Notes under the pieces: model-generated
The model's database searches: none
What the model was told of the DNA's origin: nothing
The model's input: only the letters and a program-made list of their open reading frames with translations
In this document: positions 52,729-64,000 of the stretch, piece by piece
How positions within the stretch are numbered: position 1 is the stretch's first letter
Layout: each line of letters starts with the position of its first letter
Assembly: GCA_038093975.1 (NCBI GenBank)
Contig: JBBPTG010000050.1
Span: 1-64,000, forward strand
Direction: 5' to 3'
Length of the DNA: 64,000 bases
Origin: Chalciporus piperatus
Taxonomy: Eukaryota > Basidiomycota > Agaricomycetes > Boletales > Boletaceae
Program-made: the position numbers and the translations under genes

Positions 52729-54486
52729 ATGTCCTCACGCAAAAGCCGACTTCCGTTCGATGTCATCTTCCACGTAATTCAATCCCTAGACTCAGATGAC
52801 CGTGGATCGTTCTACGCCGTTGCTCAGACTTGTCAAGAGTTAAGCCATCCAGCTCTTGGGCGATTGTGGCACACTCAGGAGTCCATAACACCATTTTTGC
52901 TGCTCCTACCGGCCGAATACCGAGTACTCAACCAGTGGTATGATAGTCGCTCGGTGGGTATTTTGGCCTTAGTACTTCATTCCGTTCCATCAAGTGACCT
53001 GCCACCTCTCGTTCAGCTTATACTATCGATACAAACAGACCGTTTATCTGCACTTGGCAGAGATACCTCAAGACTGGCCCATATGATCATCTATGCTAAA
53101 CGCATCAAAAGATTGCATGGGTTCGTTGACAGGAGGTTCCCTACGGCGACTCCAGAAGCAGTACAGTTCATGCTCGAAACACTTCCAGGTCTCCTTGGCA
53201 TGGACCACGTCTTCCCGAACTTGACGGAACTACGCTTGGCCCGCCTTACCAAATTATCAGAGATCGTCGGGATAGATTTCTTGAGGAAACCTAGTAACCA
53301 TCAGAGACTCCTCACACTGGTTTCACCGAATCTTAGGCATCTCGATGTCATTGTCGACAACGATTCCTCCCGCCACTGCGCAGCTGTCGTGGTCCTTGAG
53401 ACCCTTCGAAGGTGCAGGCAGTTACACACCCTCTCTGTCGCCTTCAGTCTTTTGGACAATTCACCACAACAGCCAGTTGTTATCGACCTTCACGCTTGTT
53501 TCAAGACACCTGAAGCTCTTGGAGAGCTGGCTTCCTTGGCAACTCACTCCACATCCATAGAAGATGTCAGCATCGCCACCACAAGGAGGACTCTCACCGA
53601 CCTCGTGACGACACCGTTTACCGTACATATTCTTGGACATTTCAGGTCTATCCGTCGACTTTCGCTCACGCTGAATGCTGTTGAGGGAATGAGCGAAGCC
53701 GTATATCTCATCGGCCCAAGCTCTGTCTTCCCTGAATTGCGAAGTCTGAGGCTTGGAGTCTTTTCATTTCCTACTGTGACATGGTTCCTAGCCTCATGTG
53801 CTTCCACCAAGATAGAAGACATCTCCTTCCATTTTCTGATGGACCTTTCCCTCCAAGATATCACACGATTTTTCTCCTCACTGGACCTATTTCGACCAAA
53901 GCTGTCCCATGTTTGCAAGTTGAGCGTCCGAGTCCAGGTGCTCTCAAATTATTCCCCCGATTTTGGCACGGGTCAAGAGTCTCACCCGCTCTTTCGATCC
54001 ATGGTCCTCAACATCTCCCGACTATTCCCCCGCGTTCGCGAGCTGAAACTGAAACTGTTTCCCCCAGAAGAGGGCCACCATGATGGATTCCTCCATCCGT
54101 CCGACCTGTTCACTATCGGGAGTGCATTTCTAGCGCTCGAAGTGCTCAAGGTGTCCACTAGTTACTTGCATAGCGGTATATCCCTACAAGACGTCGTCGA
54201 TTTCTCCTATCGATTTCCGAAGCTTCGCGAACTGGGTGTGGCGCTTGAATGGACAGAGGCCTTCTACATGCATCTCCCGGATCGCTCTACACCTGTATCC
54301 ACTGCGGGGAGTGGATTGCAGGTCCTCAAGGTCAGGGGGTCGCACTTTGCACTGGATCGAGACGAAAAAGACATTGTTGCATACCTGCGCAAGCATCTTC
54401 CTAGTCTTCGCTCCATCAAAGGATCCATGTGGACGACCAGTTATGGATGGGCTGAAGTTAATGAGCTGCTGAACTCAGACTTATAG
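52729..54486 (+). CDS. F-box/LRR-like protein, copy 2 (intact, single exon)
   Basis: Start chosen at ATG 52729 (MSSRKSRLPFDVIFHVIQSL) because it aligns with copy 1, although the frame is open further upstream. It has 585 codons without interruption. The F-box (LPFDVIFHVIQSLDSDDRGS ... CQELSHPALGRLWHTQ) is followed by leucine-rich segments (LRHLDVIVDND, FRSIRRLSLTLN, LFPRVRELKLKLF, LRSIKG at the end). It is a tandem paralogue of copy 1 in the same direction, with colinear similarity over the whole length. Such families in mushrooms expand quickly and their targets are mostly unknown. Confidence 0.85.
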   Translation: MSSRKSRLPFDVIFHVIQSLDSDDRGSFYAVAQTCQELSHPALGRLWHTQESITPFLLLLPAEYRVLNQWYDSRSVGILALVLHSVPSSDLPPLVQLILSIQTDRLSALGRDTSRLAHMIIYAKRIKRLHGFVDRRFPTATPEAVQFMLETLPGLLGMDHVFPNLTELRLARLTKLSEIVGIDFLRKPSNHQRLLTLVSPNLRHLDVIVDNDSSRHCAAVVVLETLRRCRQLHTLSVAFSLLDNSPQQPVVIDLHACFKTPEALGELASLATHSTSIEDVSIATTRRTLTDLVTTPFTVHILGHFRSIRRLSLTLNAVEGMSEAVYLIGPSSVFPELRSLRLGVFSFPTVTWFLASCASTKIEDISFHFLMDLSLQDITRFFSSLDLFRPKLSHVCKLSVRVQVLSNYSPDFGTGQESHPLFRSMVLNISRLFPRVRELKLKLFPPEEGHHDGFLHPSDLFTIGSAFLALEVLKVSTSYLHSGISLQDVVDFSYRFPKLRELGVALEWTEAFYMHLPDRSTPVSTAGSGLQVLKVRGSHFALDRDEKDIVAYLRKHLPSLRSIKGSMWTTSYGWAEVNELLNSDL

Positions 54487-54704
54487 TCCATGTACTCTCG
54501 GTAAGTACCTAACTGGAGTTGTCGATGGCTAGCTCGTATTCAAATTCAGACATGCAGCATACGTATACCTTTCTTCATCGCCTGGTCGATTGTACTAGTA
54601 ATTCATCATGCACACCATGTCTTTGGTTGTACCGCTATATCCGATTCTCTGCGAAGTCAACACGAGAACGAAGCCACTTGATTGATCTTCATCATCCACG
54701 ATGG

Positions 54705-55082
54705 CACAGATGACCTTACAGAATGTCAGACCAGGCCGCTCGACGATCGAATGGCTGGTTTTGAACCATCCCATGGTGCGTTAAAGATCTCGGACAGCAA
54801 ATACACACTAAAAGTGCACTTGTCTTGTAGAGCCAGCTAGCGTGAAATCGGGTTTTGCACGTTTACACGGTTTCTGAGGTAAACCATGACACTTAGAAAC
54901 GAACATGAAAGAAATGCGACAAGCCGTAGAGGTGGAACGCACTTGACCGGCAAAGTGAACAGTGACACAAAGCGTAGACGATGCGGCCATTATGCCGAAT
55001 GCTCAGAGAGAAGTCACTTATTCTCCTTCTTGTGATGATAACTAGACTTACCTGCTGCCACACGACCTCAGACTGTTGTACA
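54705..55082 (-). pseudogene. Duplicated 3' fragment of listerin (LTN1), decayed
   Basis: This stretch aligns with 56212-56653, the last exons and introns of the listerin gene. Shared landmarks: the stop region (TCTGACATTCTGTAAG against the real TGA), the last intron, the CLYK-coding segment, TTTACACGGTTTCTGAGGTA, GACGATGCGGCCATT, and TTACCTGCTGCCACACGACC. It keeps intron sequence, so it arose by DNA duplication, not retrocopying. The last intron's donor is AC here (GC in the gene), and several RING Cys codons are lost. Similarity ends at TGTTGTAC (55081), about 20 bases before the WD40 ORF. Confidence 0.8.
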
Positions 55083-55103
55083 CCTCACATATATCTCTCA
55101 GCC

Positions 55104-55553
55104 ATGCCTCAGACTCCTTTCAGTTCTTCACTATCAGCTACTTGGAGGACACAGCTACAGCATCAGCTCAGAGTGGCCTTGGGTCATCAAACCACTTGGC
55201 CTGCAGAAGTTCTCAAGCTCCAGGGCCATACACACAGTGTCCGGTCTGTTGCCTACTCACCTGATGGCACCAACATAGTCTCTGGCTCTTTTGATCGAAC
55301 CATCAGAATCTGGAATGCCAAGACTGGTCAGTGTGTGGCAGGTCCACTGCAGGGGCATACAGACTCAGTCCGGTCTGTTGCCTGCTCACCTGATGGCACT
55401 CACATAGTCTCTGGCTCTGAGGATAAAACCATCAGAATCTGGAATGCCAAGACTGGTCAGTGTGTGGCAGGTCCACTGCAGGGGAATACAGACAGGGTCT
55501 GGTCTCTTCAAGACTCAGTTGACTTTGATGAACACCATTTGCATCAAGATTGA
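55104..55553 (+). pseudogene. WD40-repeat fragment, NLR-type remnant
   Basis: About 149 codons: an N-terminal segment (MPQTPFSSSLSATWRTQLQH) and then WD40 units of exactly 129 bases (43 residues): LQGHTHSVRSVAYSPDGTNI ... RTIRIWNAKTGQCVAGP, then a near copy. A third unit breaks down after GNTDRVWSL. The first two units are nearly identical at DNA level, as in the internally conserved WD40 domains of fungal NLR/HET-type proteins. A functional propeller needs about seven blades and the usual NACHT domain is absent, so this is a fragment, although an expressed short protein cannot be excluded. Confidence 0.75.
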
Positions 55554-55780
55554 ATCATTTCAAATGATGCTTACATCTGTTGGATTCCACCATGGGTTAG
55601 GCATGAGGGCCTATATCATCCCAGAAACACTATGGTCATTTCTTCCCACCAAACATACAAACTAGATTTTTGTCCATGGAGAGCAATGGGCTTCATGCTG
55701 GAATTTTTCCCTTCATGCTGATACATGAGAGTGTAGATATTTATGATCCAAGATATATACTTGTTCTTCTGGTTATTATT

Positions 55781-55949
55781 TCACATCTCTTTTTTTTTTT
55801 TTTTTTTTTTTTGAATCCATTATTGTCCCTTGTGGGGCGGTAACCCTATGTAGGACAATACTGTACGATGTAACTAGCTACGAACCACACCAGTGGTACT
55901 AGAAAAGAAGTAACGATGATTCCAGATAAACATAGGCTCACATCTCTTT
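55781..55949 (-). mobile_element. Short poly-A retroposon with 12-bp target-site duplication (SINE-like)
   Basis: TCACATCTCTTT occurs at 55781-55792 and again at 55938-55949. Between them the - strand reads ~125 bases of unique sequence ending in a poly-A tail (T run 55790-55812 on +). Poly-A plus a matching direct repeat is the mark of LINE-driven retrotransposition. On the - strand GTGGTTCGTAGCTAG resembles a loose Pol III B box, and TAGTACCACTGG a loose A box, but they are too close together for a tRNA-derived promoter, so it may be a truncated SINE or a small retroposed RNA. Confidence 0.65.
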
Positions 55950-56217
55950 GCTTGATTCAACCCCTTGTGTTAGATTTGAAAAGGCTGTAAATATAGATAA
56001 AGGCAAGAAACTTTGTTTTGCTTGGCCTTGATCTCAGGCCTATTCACCAATGCTTCGAAAGCCATTGCAACAACACTTGATCTACATCTCTCTCTAATTG
56101 ATCAAGAACACAATGTGTGAGTGTCTTTATTTAATTCTATCGCTACATTCAATTCCGAAACCAAGACTCGGCTCGCGTGAACCGCATCATCCCATCATGC
56201 AGTGACCGAGAGGACCT

Positions 56218-59200
56218 TCACAGAATATCAGACCGACACAGCGGGCAGCTCGACGAATGACTGGTCTTGAACCACTGTTGGAAATCCCATGGAGCGTTAA
56301 AACCTCGGACAACAGATCTCCGAAAAGTGCACTTGCCTTGTAGAGACAGCTAGCGTGGAATCGGTTCTTGCACGTTTTACACGGTTTCTGAGGTAGACTC
56401 GCATCCATGACACTAATAATTCTGAGGGGACGAACACAGATGAATGAATGAAAGGTGACAATCATAGGAGATGGAACGAAACGAACGAGTAACAGATCGC
56501 ACACTCTACTTGTCCGGCAAAATGAAGAGTGACGTTCTTCGTGAACAATGTCAAACCGTCGACGATGCGGCCATTCTTTTGAGGATAGTATAAGTCACCC
56601 GTTTCTCGGTCTCGTCTCGATCATTAGGCTTACCTGCTGCCACACGACCTGTTGTACGCCAAGTACCCAGGCCCTCCACCTATCCTCGGAGACACCGACC
56701 ATCTTCGTATCCCGCACCTCAAGTCTGTGCAGTGGCCAATCGCTCGGCATCCGAATGGACAACTCGAGGGCCTGTTCGTCAACCATGTATGACGCTGTCA
56801 CTTCACCAGACGCAGGCGAGACTTTGACGGTCAGATTCTCTGTCGTCGCAAGCTCAGAGGATGCATCTGGTTGTCGGACCTGTGCCAGTTCGGCCTTGAT
56901 AATTCCTGGTGAGAAGTAGGACGCGGTGTATTCTACCACACGCGTCAGAAGTTGCTTGTCGGTGCAATCTGATATCCACGAGCGAATGAGGGCTGGGACA
57001 GTGAGTAGAGCCCGGTGGTAGAGGTGGGCAGCCAACAGTGCCAAGCCTAGTGGATTCTCCGGCTCGAAAGCTGTCCAGAGTGGTGAGCGTCAAGTCAAAA
57101 CAGATGATGACCATGCTTACTGTCTAGATGAAATTCGTCGACACCCCACACGTCGAGTTTAATGACCCGTTTCCCACCACTGAATAAACCAAGAACGTCG
57201 AAGATGTTCGGGATGAAATATTGAGAGATGATGTCGAGGCTACGCATATGATTGAAATATCCCGAGCGAACTTTTAACGACTGCATCCGAGATCAGCTGT
57301 GACTATCAGTGTCACCGAGCACATATACGCACCGCATCGGTAAATAAGTCGAATGTAATCATCCATGCGAGCAGATATCCGGACACCTCCTTGTTGCGTG
57401 CTGTCGATTGATCATCCATATCAAGCGCCTCCACGGAGCCAAGGTTCTGCTGCAATACGGAAAGGAGCTCAGCAGGTAATTCTGGCTTCACTGCATCTTC
57501 GGTGTCAACACCAGCCTCAATCACGTAGTGTTCTGTTAGTTTTCGGGCAGCGCTGTATAGGAGGTGGTAACCGATTCTCTGGACTTCCTGGGATTGGTCT
57601 CCGAGTAGATGGCACATCTAGAGTGTGACTGTCAAGGACGTAGAATGGACGTGAACAAGTATCTTACGCTCGATAGAGTCTTCTCGCTCATCAGACTAGA
57701 TGGCATGTCTTGGATAACGGACAAAGCCAGCTCTCGACATAGCGCCCGTGGCTCGGAGTAAGGCATCGTGTCTGCAATCGGTCAGTACCCTAATCAAAGG
57801 CGTGAAACATAAATTAAACACCCACTCGTATCGACTGTGACCAAGTCTCTGATAAGCGTCAACACCATCGATTTCCTCTCCTCCCAATTGGCGCGAAGTG
57901 GCTTGTTCGTCGCCGCTAAATCTTCAATGGCCATCACAAGTTTCACCGTCCTCCCAAGCGTCGTCAACGTCGCGCTGTCCTCCAGCGAGCAAATCTGCGC
58001 CGAGTCGTCCATAAACGATCTTGTTCTTATTATGCTCAAGAGAGATTGTGACTGACCTCCAAATTGTTCTCAATCACATCCCAGATGAAATCCCAGTGCG
58101 ACCCCGGAACGTTCTGCAAGATCGGAGCGAGATGGACGAACACCAGAGTCATGGCGCTCTCCACGTCCTCGTTGACACCCCCTTCGTCGTCGTCGTCGTC
58201 GTCACCGGCAGCGACCCATGTCTGACATGCTTTCATAACGTTCACCGCGCGTTGTTGAGAGAGGAACACGACATCCGAATCGGGGTCCGGGGCAGTAGCT
58301 GCTAGCAAGCGGAGAGTTGTAAGGCCAGTGGTAGCTGCCGCGCTGGGACGAACACCGATGAGTGAAGCAGCCAACTCGTTCCTGTACCTATCGAGTTTGG
58401 GAGGTTCAGGCGCATACGCAGTAATCGAAGTCAGGATCGCGATCGCGGTTTGAGGAGCTAGCATCGACGAAGACGGGGTGAGTAAGACAACGACACCGAC
58501 ACGCATATACACAAAACCAACCTGTCCGCTCTAGTCTCCTGGCAAAGCCCAACCACAAATCCGCGTCGTCCTTCGTAGCGTCGCTGAACAAGTGTTGCAA
58601 CACCGTCGCAAGCACCATGGCATCCCTCACCCTGTCTTTCTCTTTGGCATGGTGAACGACCTCAATGACGAACGATGCCAAGCTGCCATCGTCCTGAGGG
58701 AGCCCTGCGCTCTTGCTCATGAGCGCGTTCACGATTCTGGTGTGCACGCCGTCCTCGACGCGGCTCAAAAGATAAGTCGTCAGCGATTTAGCCCTTTCCA
58801 CGACGTCCTGGACATCGTCCTTTCCAATATTGACAGAGACGGTACCACTTCCCGCGTCCTCGACGCGGAGGTAATCGTTCGCATAGAAGCCGAGGGAAAG
58901 AATGTGACGCAAAGCCCATAGGTTCGAGCGTGCAACGGCACGAGCAGAGGTAAGGTGGGTGAGGAGCGCAGAAACTGCTCGCCCATACTTTCTACATGTC
59001 GAGTTGGGAGGTCGTGGGGTGGTTGAAGTGGTGGGAAGTATGGGATTGAGGAGTGCTAAGCTCGGGGAAGCAGCATCAGAGGGAAGGGCATCAGAGTCAA
59101 GAATAGCGTCGAATTCTTCGCGGGACGGGAGAATGTCCGTGAGAGGATCGATACGAATACCTCGAGGTGAGGGCGTAATGCATCGGATGATAAATTCGGG

Positions 59201-62200
59201 CCTGCACAAATCGGAGAGGTGAGCTTGAACGAGCACTAGAAGAAGCAGTGGCGTTCAATACAGACCTCGTCTCAGCCTTGTCATCGACTAGAATCGACTT
59301 CAGCCTCTCTATTACGAGACTACCAGCGATTCCTCTGATCTCGCGGTCGCTATCGCCCTCCGCGTCTTTGGAAACCCAATCGTTCCACAGCGCCTTCGCG
59401 TCGCCCACTGCCTGGCCACTCGATCGCTCTCCATCATCGGGAATGACATAGGCAATCAAGAACGCTCCAGCATAGAGCTCCACCGCCTCGTCAGCAGTGA
59501 ATTTGTAGTAATCGCCGCGAGATGACTCGCAGCCCAGGCCTACGAGTTTCTTCACAAGCCCCAGCGTAGGATCAATCTCGGATAGATCAGGAACATCCCC
59601 TAGCTGGCCCGAGACACCAGCGAACCTAACATTCCCTTCCGCAAAGCTGGCGACACGACTCGAGAGCAACGAAGCGATCGTGTCGATACAAACGGAGGAA
59701 ATGAATGGTACTGGATAAGGTGTCAGTGGAGAGATCCAATACAGTTGGGCCATGCTTGCATACCTGGGTTACTCAACAATTCACCCACGACATTAGTTCC
59801 GTGGCCACCCGGAGCGATCGTATCGTTCACCAACCGTTCCACGAGTTCGTCCATCAATCCACTCGTACCTCTAAGGTGTCCCGGAAGCCCGCCGCCGAGG
59901 AGCGACCCCAAGTGCGAGAGTGCCTCGCTCGTCGGAGAAGATGCAATTCCGTCAAGAAGTCTCGTCCAAATCGATTGCGTATGCGTTCGTCCTGGCAAAG
60001 GATCAGGAGAGGAGGACCGATACAAAAGGTACTCCGACACAGTTGCTGTCGAGACCTTCAACAGCTCTACAGAATGATTGGAGAACACGGCATCTATGCA
60101 TGAAGTGGAAGATTCGTCCAAGAAAAGGTGGGAGCTGATTAGATTCATCATTCTTGAGAAAGCTGCGAGAGGCTCCTTTGCATTGATTCCGGCCAACGTG
60201 TGGTCTGAAGAGCTTAGGACGGACTCAAGACGATCGGCGATCCATCGCATATACGCGTATACCCCATCCCGCGACTTCTGAGCCCCGTGAGAGTCGGGCG
60301 AGAGCAACGTAGTGGACTGACGTAAGTAGACTGGTGCGAGCTCAATGATACTATGAGAGGTTTGTGGTGCGAGCATGTTGGAGAGGAGGGCATCCCACAC
60401 GGCGTCGAAGAACTCTACGAAAACAGTCAGAGAGAGGAACATTTAACGCAGCATCCACATACCGCCCCCAACCTGCATAAGCCTTATCTCCGTGACAAGA
60501 ATGACGCTAGTGGATGTATTCGAAGAGATTCGCAGGTGCTGAGTAGCAAGCTCAACCCATGTACGTGAGAACTGGGATGCTAGGAGGCTTTGTGCATCCT
60601 CACTCGCTCGAGAACTACATTCCTGAGAGTGCACCGCTCGTCTGACGAGCAAGACTAGACACTCCGTGAGAGCCTTAAGCCATGCCTCGGCCACGGCTTC
60701 TCGGTCGAGGATCCCCGCATCGAGGGGGGCCCAGAAGGACGTAAGTAGCTGAGCAATGGGGTGGATGTCGCCACTTTTTTTACTGCTCTCTCCCTCGGTC
60801 GAGGTATGTGGGAGGGTAGCAGGGAGAATCTAGATTGCACACTTGTAAGCAGGTGCGAAGTACCCAAGCAGAAACATACTGAATCAGGCATTCCAGCCAA
60901 TACAATCAACACCAACGGGTAACCTTCCACGGGGGACCCAGAACACGCTAGCTCGAGGAACTGCAGGAACTCGCTGTAGGCCAGAGATATCTGAGACGAC
61001 GGTTTGAGTTGTTCATCGGAACTAGGTTTGGCTTGAGTGTCTGCGACATCGTCGTCGCTATCGTTGTCCTCATCGGATTCTGAGTGTGAGTCAGACTCCG
61101 AATCCGACTCAGAATCGGTATCGTTGCCCCCCGCGTCCCTAACACCGGCGTCGAGATTGTTATACCCTCTTGACGAGCTTTCTTTATCAATCTCCCATGC
61201 CTGTCCGTAATCTGTCATATCGTAAGTGGCAATACACGACCCCCCTGTGACCAGATGATACCTCTGAGGAAGAGCCCCAAGGATACGCCCAATGCAGCTC
61301 GCACGCCAATGTCGGTTTCCACCCACGCGGAACGTAGCACAGCTGTGCTTAAAATGCGAACAAGCGGTTGTGGTAATGACACTGTTGGAAACCGTCAGTT
61401 GAGGAGGAGGACGGTGGCGCTGTCGCATATATGCGTGGAGGTCAAGCATATGACCAACACTACGCAACGCATATGCCAATGAAAGGAACATGACCCACAG
61501 TGGAAGATCCGAATCAGTGATCCAACGAGTGCCCAAGCTGCCCGTCGGACTTGAGGTTGACCGTCACCAAACGATGCAGAAGAATATGGACAAATCTGTT
61601 GAGCAACGGTTGAACTTGACCCTGCTGCAACGAACCCTGGATGAAGCGTAGACCAGAACGCGGGGGATGATAGAAGGGCTGTGAGGATTGTGGTGTCGGT
61701 TAAGCCGGAATCGATCGAAGGCCATTTCTCTGAATAGGTCGCGTCCATGATCGGAGATCAGAAAACAGAAAGTTCAACATACCTAAGACCCATCCAACAA
61801 CCCCCAGAGCGCCGACCCTTAGTCTGCCAGCACGATCGGATTCGTTTTCCTCGCTAGCGCTGTCCCCAGTTCCCCGATCAGATTGCGCTGACGGAGATTG
61901 TGATGAAGGATCAGGAGAAGGTGGGACATATCGACCGCTTTTCTTTTGCTGCGGTTGAGATGCAGGGCTCCCTTTCCTTCCTTGTGCGGCTGCTTTACCT
62001 TGCGGAGTGCCCTTGCCTTGCGAGGCACCTTTACCCTGTTGTGCTGGTTTGGTACTTGGCACAGGGGAGGGGAAGGCAGGAGCAGGCACCGAGCTTGGGT
62101 TCAGAGCCGTATGAAGACCTTGTGGGTCGAGCACAGTCTGATTAGCGAACTTGAGGAGAGAAGTAAGGAGCTGATGGGTCAAAGGAATCTTCGGTTGAGA

Positions 62201-63025
62201 TTGTGTACTCTGAGAAGGGACAGTGGGTTGTTTGTCTTCAGCATCTGCTCCTGAGCTCCGGGATGTAAGAATAACATTCGCCCATGACCTCATGCCAACA
62301 CTGGTGACTCCACGGTCAATGTCGTGTGCCAGCATGGCCCATGTCCCCAACAGCGTTTCCAGTTCAGCCTGAGACGCGATCTCGCTGGTCCAAGCAAGGA
62401 GGGCTTCACGTGCAGGTTTGAGACGGAGGAGTGAAGCCTGGAGCGAGGCTGCAAGATGGCGAATACGGCGTGCGGGGTGGGTGAAGAGGACCGGTGCACG
62501 ATGGAGCTAGATGGTATTTCATTGCGTGTGTTCAGTGCACAGACGACGCCTCGGGGTCGATCCACGTACCCACACCGGTAGCATCTTTACCACATTGTCG
62601 ACTTTTCCGCCCTCTTCCCCATATCGATCGGGGTCACGGTCGCGTGCAATTTTCTCATTGATCGCGTCCTCGATCCACCTTGCCAGCTCCTCTATGGCTT
62701 TCCCTCTCGTAACTGCATCCTTCTTCCCAAGTGCCCTTAACACGACGACCAATTCGGGTGGTAACAGGTGAACAAGACCGGTCGTATCGAGTGGATCGAG
62801 GACAGGTGGGGCAGGTTTAGTTGGGGGGATGTATACTTTCTTGCGCTGTTCCCTAGCTTCTCTCTTGGACAATTTGCCGCCCTTTCCGGTCTTTGATTTT
62901 GGTGGTTTAGGAACTGGTGAAGGTGGAGGTATAGTAGACGATGATCCTTGTGCTGTATGTGTTGCCTTTCGTGCATTCTTCTTCCGTGTGCCAGAAGTGG
63001 CCGATGACTTCTGGCCTTTGGTCAT
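56218..63025 (-). CDS. LTN1: Listerin, E3 ubiquitin ligase of ribosome quality control (spliced)
   Basis: Ubiquitinates nascent chains stuck on 60S ribosomal subunits, with Rqc1/Rqc2/Cdc48. ATG 63025 opens MTKGQKSSATSGTRKKNARK, a basic N-terminus, followed by LPPELVVVLRALGKKDAVTR and KAIEELARWIEDAINEK, as in Ltn1. The long middle is helical (HEAT-like) with low-complexity acidic and Gln/Lys/Gly inserts. The C-terminal RING is complete: VECAICYS, then CKTCKNRFHASCLYK, then WFKTSHSSSCPLCRSDIL and TGA at 56218. The last intron (56275-56336) has a GC donor in a good context (AAG/GCAAGT). An Asp run near 58190 comes from a GTC microsatellite. The 6.8-kb span suits the usual size of ~1,700 residues. 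Confidence 0.88.
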
Positions 63026-63499
63026 CGTGCGCGATAGTTTGTTATCGAGTTATGATCCCGGTACTCGATAGGCGTATCGGTCGTGAATAGAGTGTATGAT
63101 GTCGAGCAGCGAATGCCCCGTAACCCAGTTGCAGCCTGAGGCCTGAGGACTCCGTGGGCCAGGCTGGTGGTTGTCCGTTGTTCCGTGCCGTGTGCGCGCC
63201 ATCTAGCCGAAGACCATGCAAAGTGTGACTCGAATGCCAAACACCAACACGAACCCAACAACCACCATCACAACTTTCGTTGATCTATGCCCGGTGATGG
63301 GCTCGGGGAGAACTTCTTCAAGTTAAGATGTACTGAAGAAACAGGAATCCTCGCGGCGAGGGATTATCCCACTCAACCGCCTTGCACAAATCTCTATCGA
63401 TTCAAGCAAGCGCGACCGATGAATATCCTTTATAACAACCTCGTGCACATGAAGAAGAACTGATAACAAGAACACAACCTCAGACTTGCTCTACAAAAC
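63026..63499. other. Intergenic between listerin start and dynamin 3' end
   Basis: 474 bases holding the listerin promoter (transcribed -) and the 3' end of the next - strand gene. No specific element is recognised. Confidence 0.55.
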
Positions 63500-64000
63500 T
63501 CACTCGGCGATACTCGCGAGCTTCTTCATCATCCCCTGGAGTCGCGTCTGCCTCGCTCCTAGGCTGGTCCGCTTCGCCCCCACTTCAGGATCCTCGCTCA
63601 CGAGCTCCTTCATACGTTCTGAGAAGTTGCCTGCCGAAGTCGAGTCAACGATCAATCGGTGCAGAAGGCTGCCCGAGAGTCTGTTGGCGAGCGCCTGATG
63701 CAAGGTGTGCTCTATCTCGAGCGGGATATGGTCGATGATGCGCTGTGCGATAGGTGATCAATACACCATCATGTGGTTGGACGATGCTTCATACCTTGTA
63801 TGCGATCATGAAATAAGCACGGACATCGGCCATGACAGTCAATTCTTCGTCAAACCCATCATTGGGGTGCAGGCGTCCCAAGTCTTCGATACTAAGATTC
63901 GCGTAACCCGCCTGAGCAAGATATTGCAGGGCATACGCTTCTGCTGATGTGTCTGTGACGCTATGGGCTTTTGCTGGCTTGCCCCATGGGTCGGCCGGCG
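63500..64000 (-). CDS. Dynamin-family GTPase, C-terminal GED (5' part outside window)
   Basis: Two exons are visible: from the right edge to 63795, and 63742-63500, joined by a GTATGA...CACAG intron. The protein reads DGFDEELTVMADVRAYFMIA-YK, then RIIDHIPLEIEHTLHQALAN, and ends QGMMKKLASIAE. This matches the GTPase effector domain of dynamin/Mx-like proteins: the ADVRAYFxIAYKRIID core, then a helix ending SERMKELVSEDPEVGAKR. The GED closes the stalk and stimulates GTP hydrolysis. The G domain lies outside, so the subfamily (Vps1, Dnm1 or Mx-like) cannot be fixed; the sequence looks more like the Mx-like class of filamentous fungi. Confidence 0.75.

Noticed and set aside
58180..58203. GTC/CGT trinucleotide run in listerin
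   Set aside because: An in-frame microsatellite encoding a short Asp run; ordinary for low-complexity inserts in this protein.

Overview
This window comes from a filamentous basidiomycete, most likely a mushroom-forming agaricomycete. The evidence is many short (about 50-70 nt) GT-AG introns, Ty3 chromoviruses of fungal type, a tandem F-box family, NLR-type WD40 debris and a fungal gene set (SEC5, SCS7-type hydroxylase, HMG-CoA reductase, listerin). Calls rest on reading the sequence; no database search was run.

Repeat-rich left part (1-21263). It opens with the 3' end of one Ty3 pol gene (2-1249). About 4.8 kb of arrays follow: a 33-bp minisatellite, a 20-bp array, CAGT-rich tracts forming a long inverted repeat (about 3251-3600 against 5575-6021), and between its arms a ~71-bp and a ~149-bp array. 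Then comes a nested pair of Ty3 chromoviruses. Element 1 (6061-21263, + strand, 469-bp LTRs) has a frame-broken pol and an extra zinc-knuckle ORF. Its 3' LTR is split by element 2 (12936-20863, - strand, 476-bp LTRs that read as identical) with a 5-bp CCTAG target duplication. Both elements carry a self-complementary primer site next to the 5' LTR (Tf1-type self-priming) and an in-frame G-GGN-NNN slippery heptamer at the gag-pol junction. Element 2 also has three open frames outside gag-pol, two with hydrophobic segments, and is the most unusual object in the window.

Gene-rich right part (22878-64000). A zinc-dependent polyol/alcohol dehydrogenase (-) and an AKR7-like aldo-keto reductase (+) are divergent neighbours. 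On + there follow HMG-CoA reductase, an ACSF2-like acyl-CoA ligase, a cytochrome b5-fatty acid 2-hydroxylase, exocyst SEC5, a CorA-like membrane protein, an NCS1 nucleobase permease and a PAF-acetylhydrolase. HMG-CoA reductase, acyl-CoA ligase and hydroxylase form a run of three lipid-metabolism genes. A small orphan gene (-), two tandem F-box/LRR genes (+), a duplicated 3' fragment of listerin, a WD40 fragment and a short poly-A retroposon come next. The window ends with the whole listerin gene (LTN1, -) and the C-terminus of a dynamin-family GTPase (-). Housekeeping genes look intact; decay and novelty sit in the retroelements, the F-box pair and the 54.7-56 kb insertion zone.
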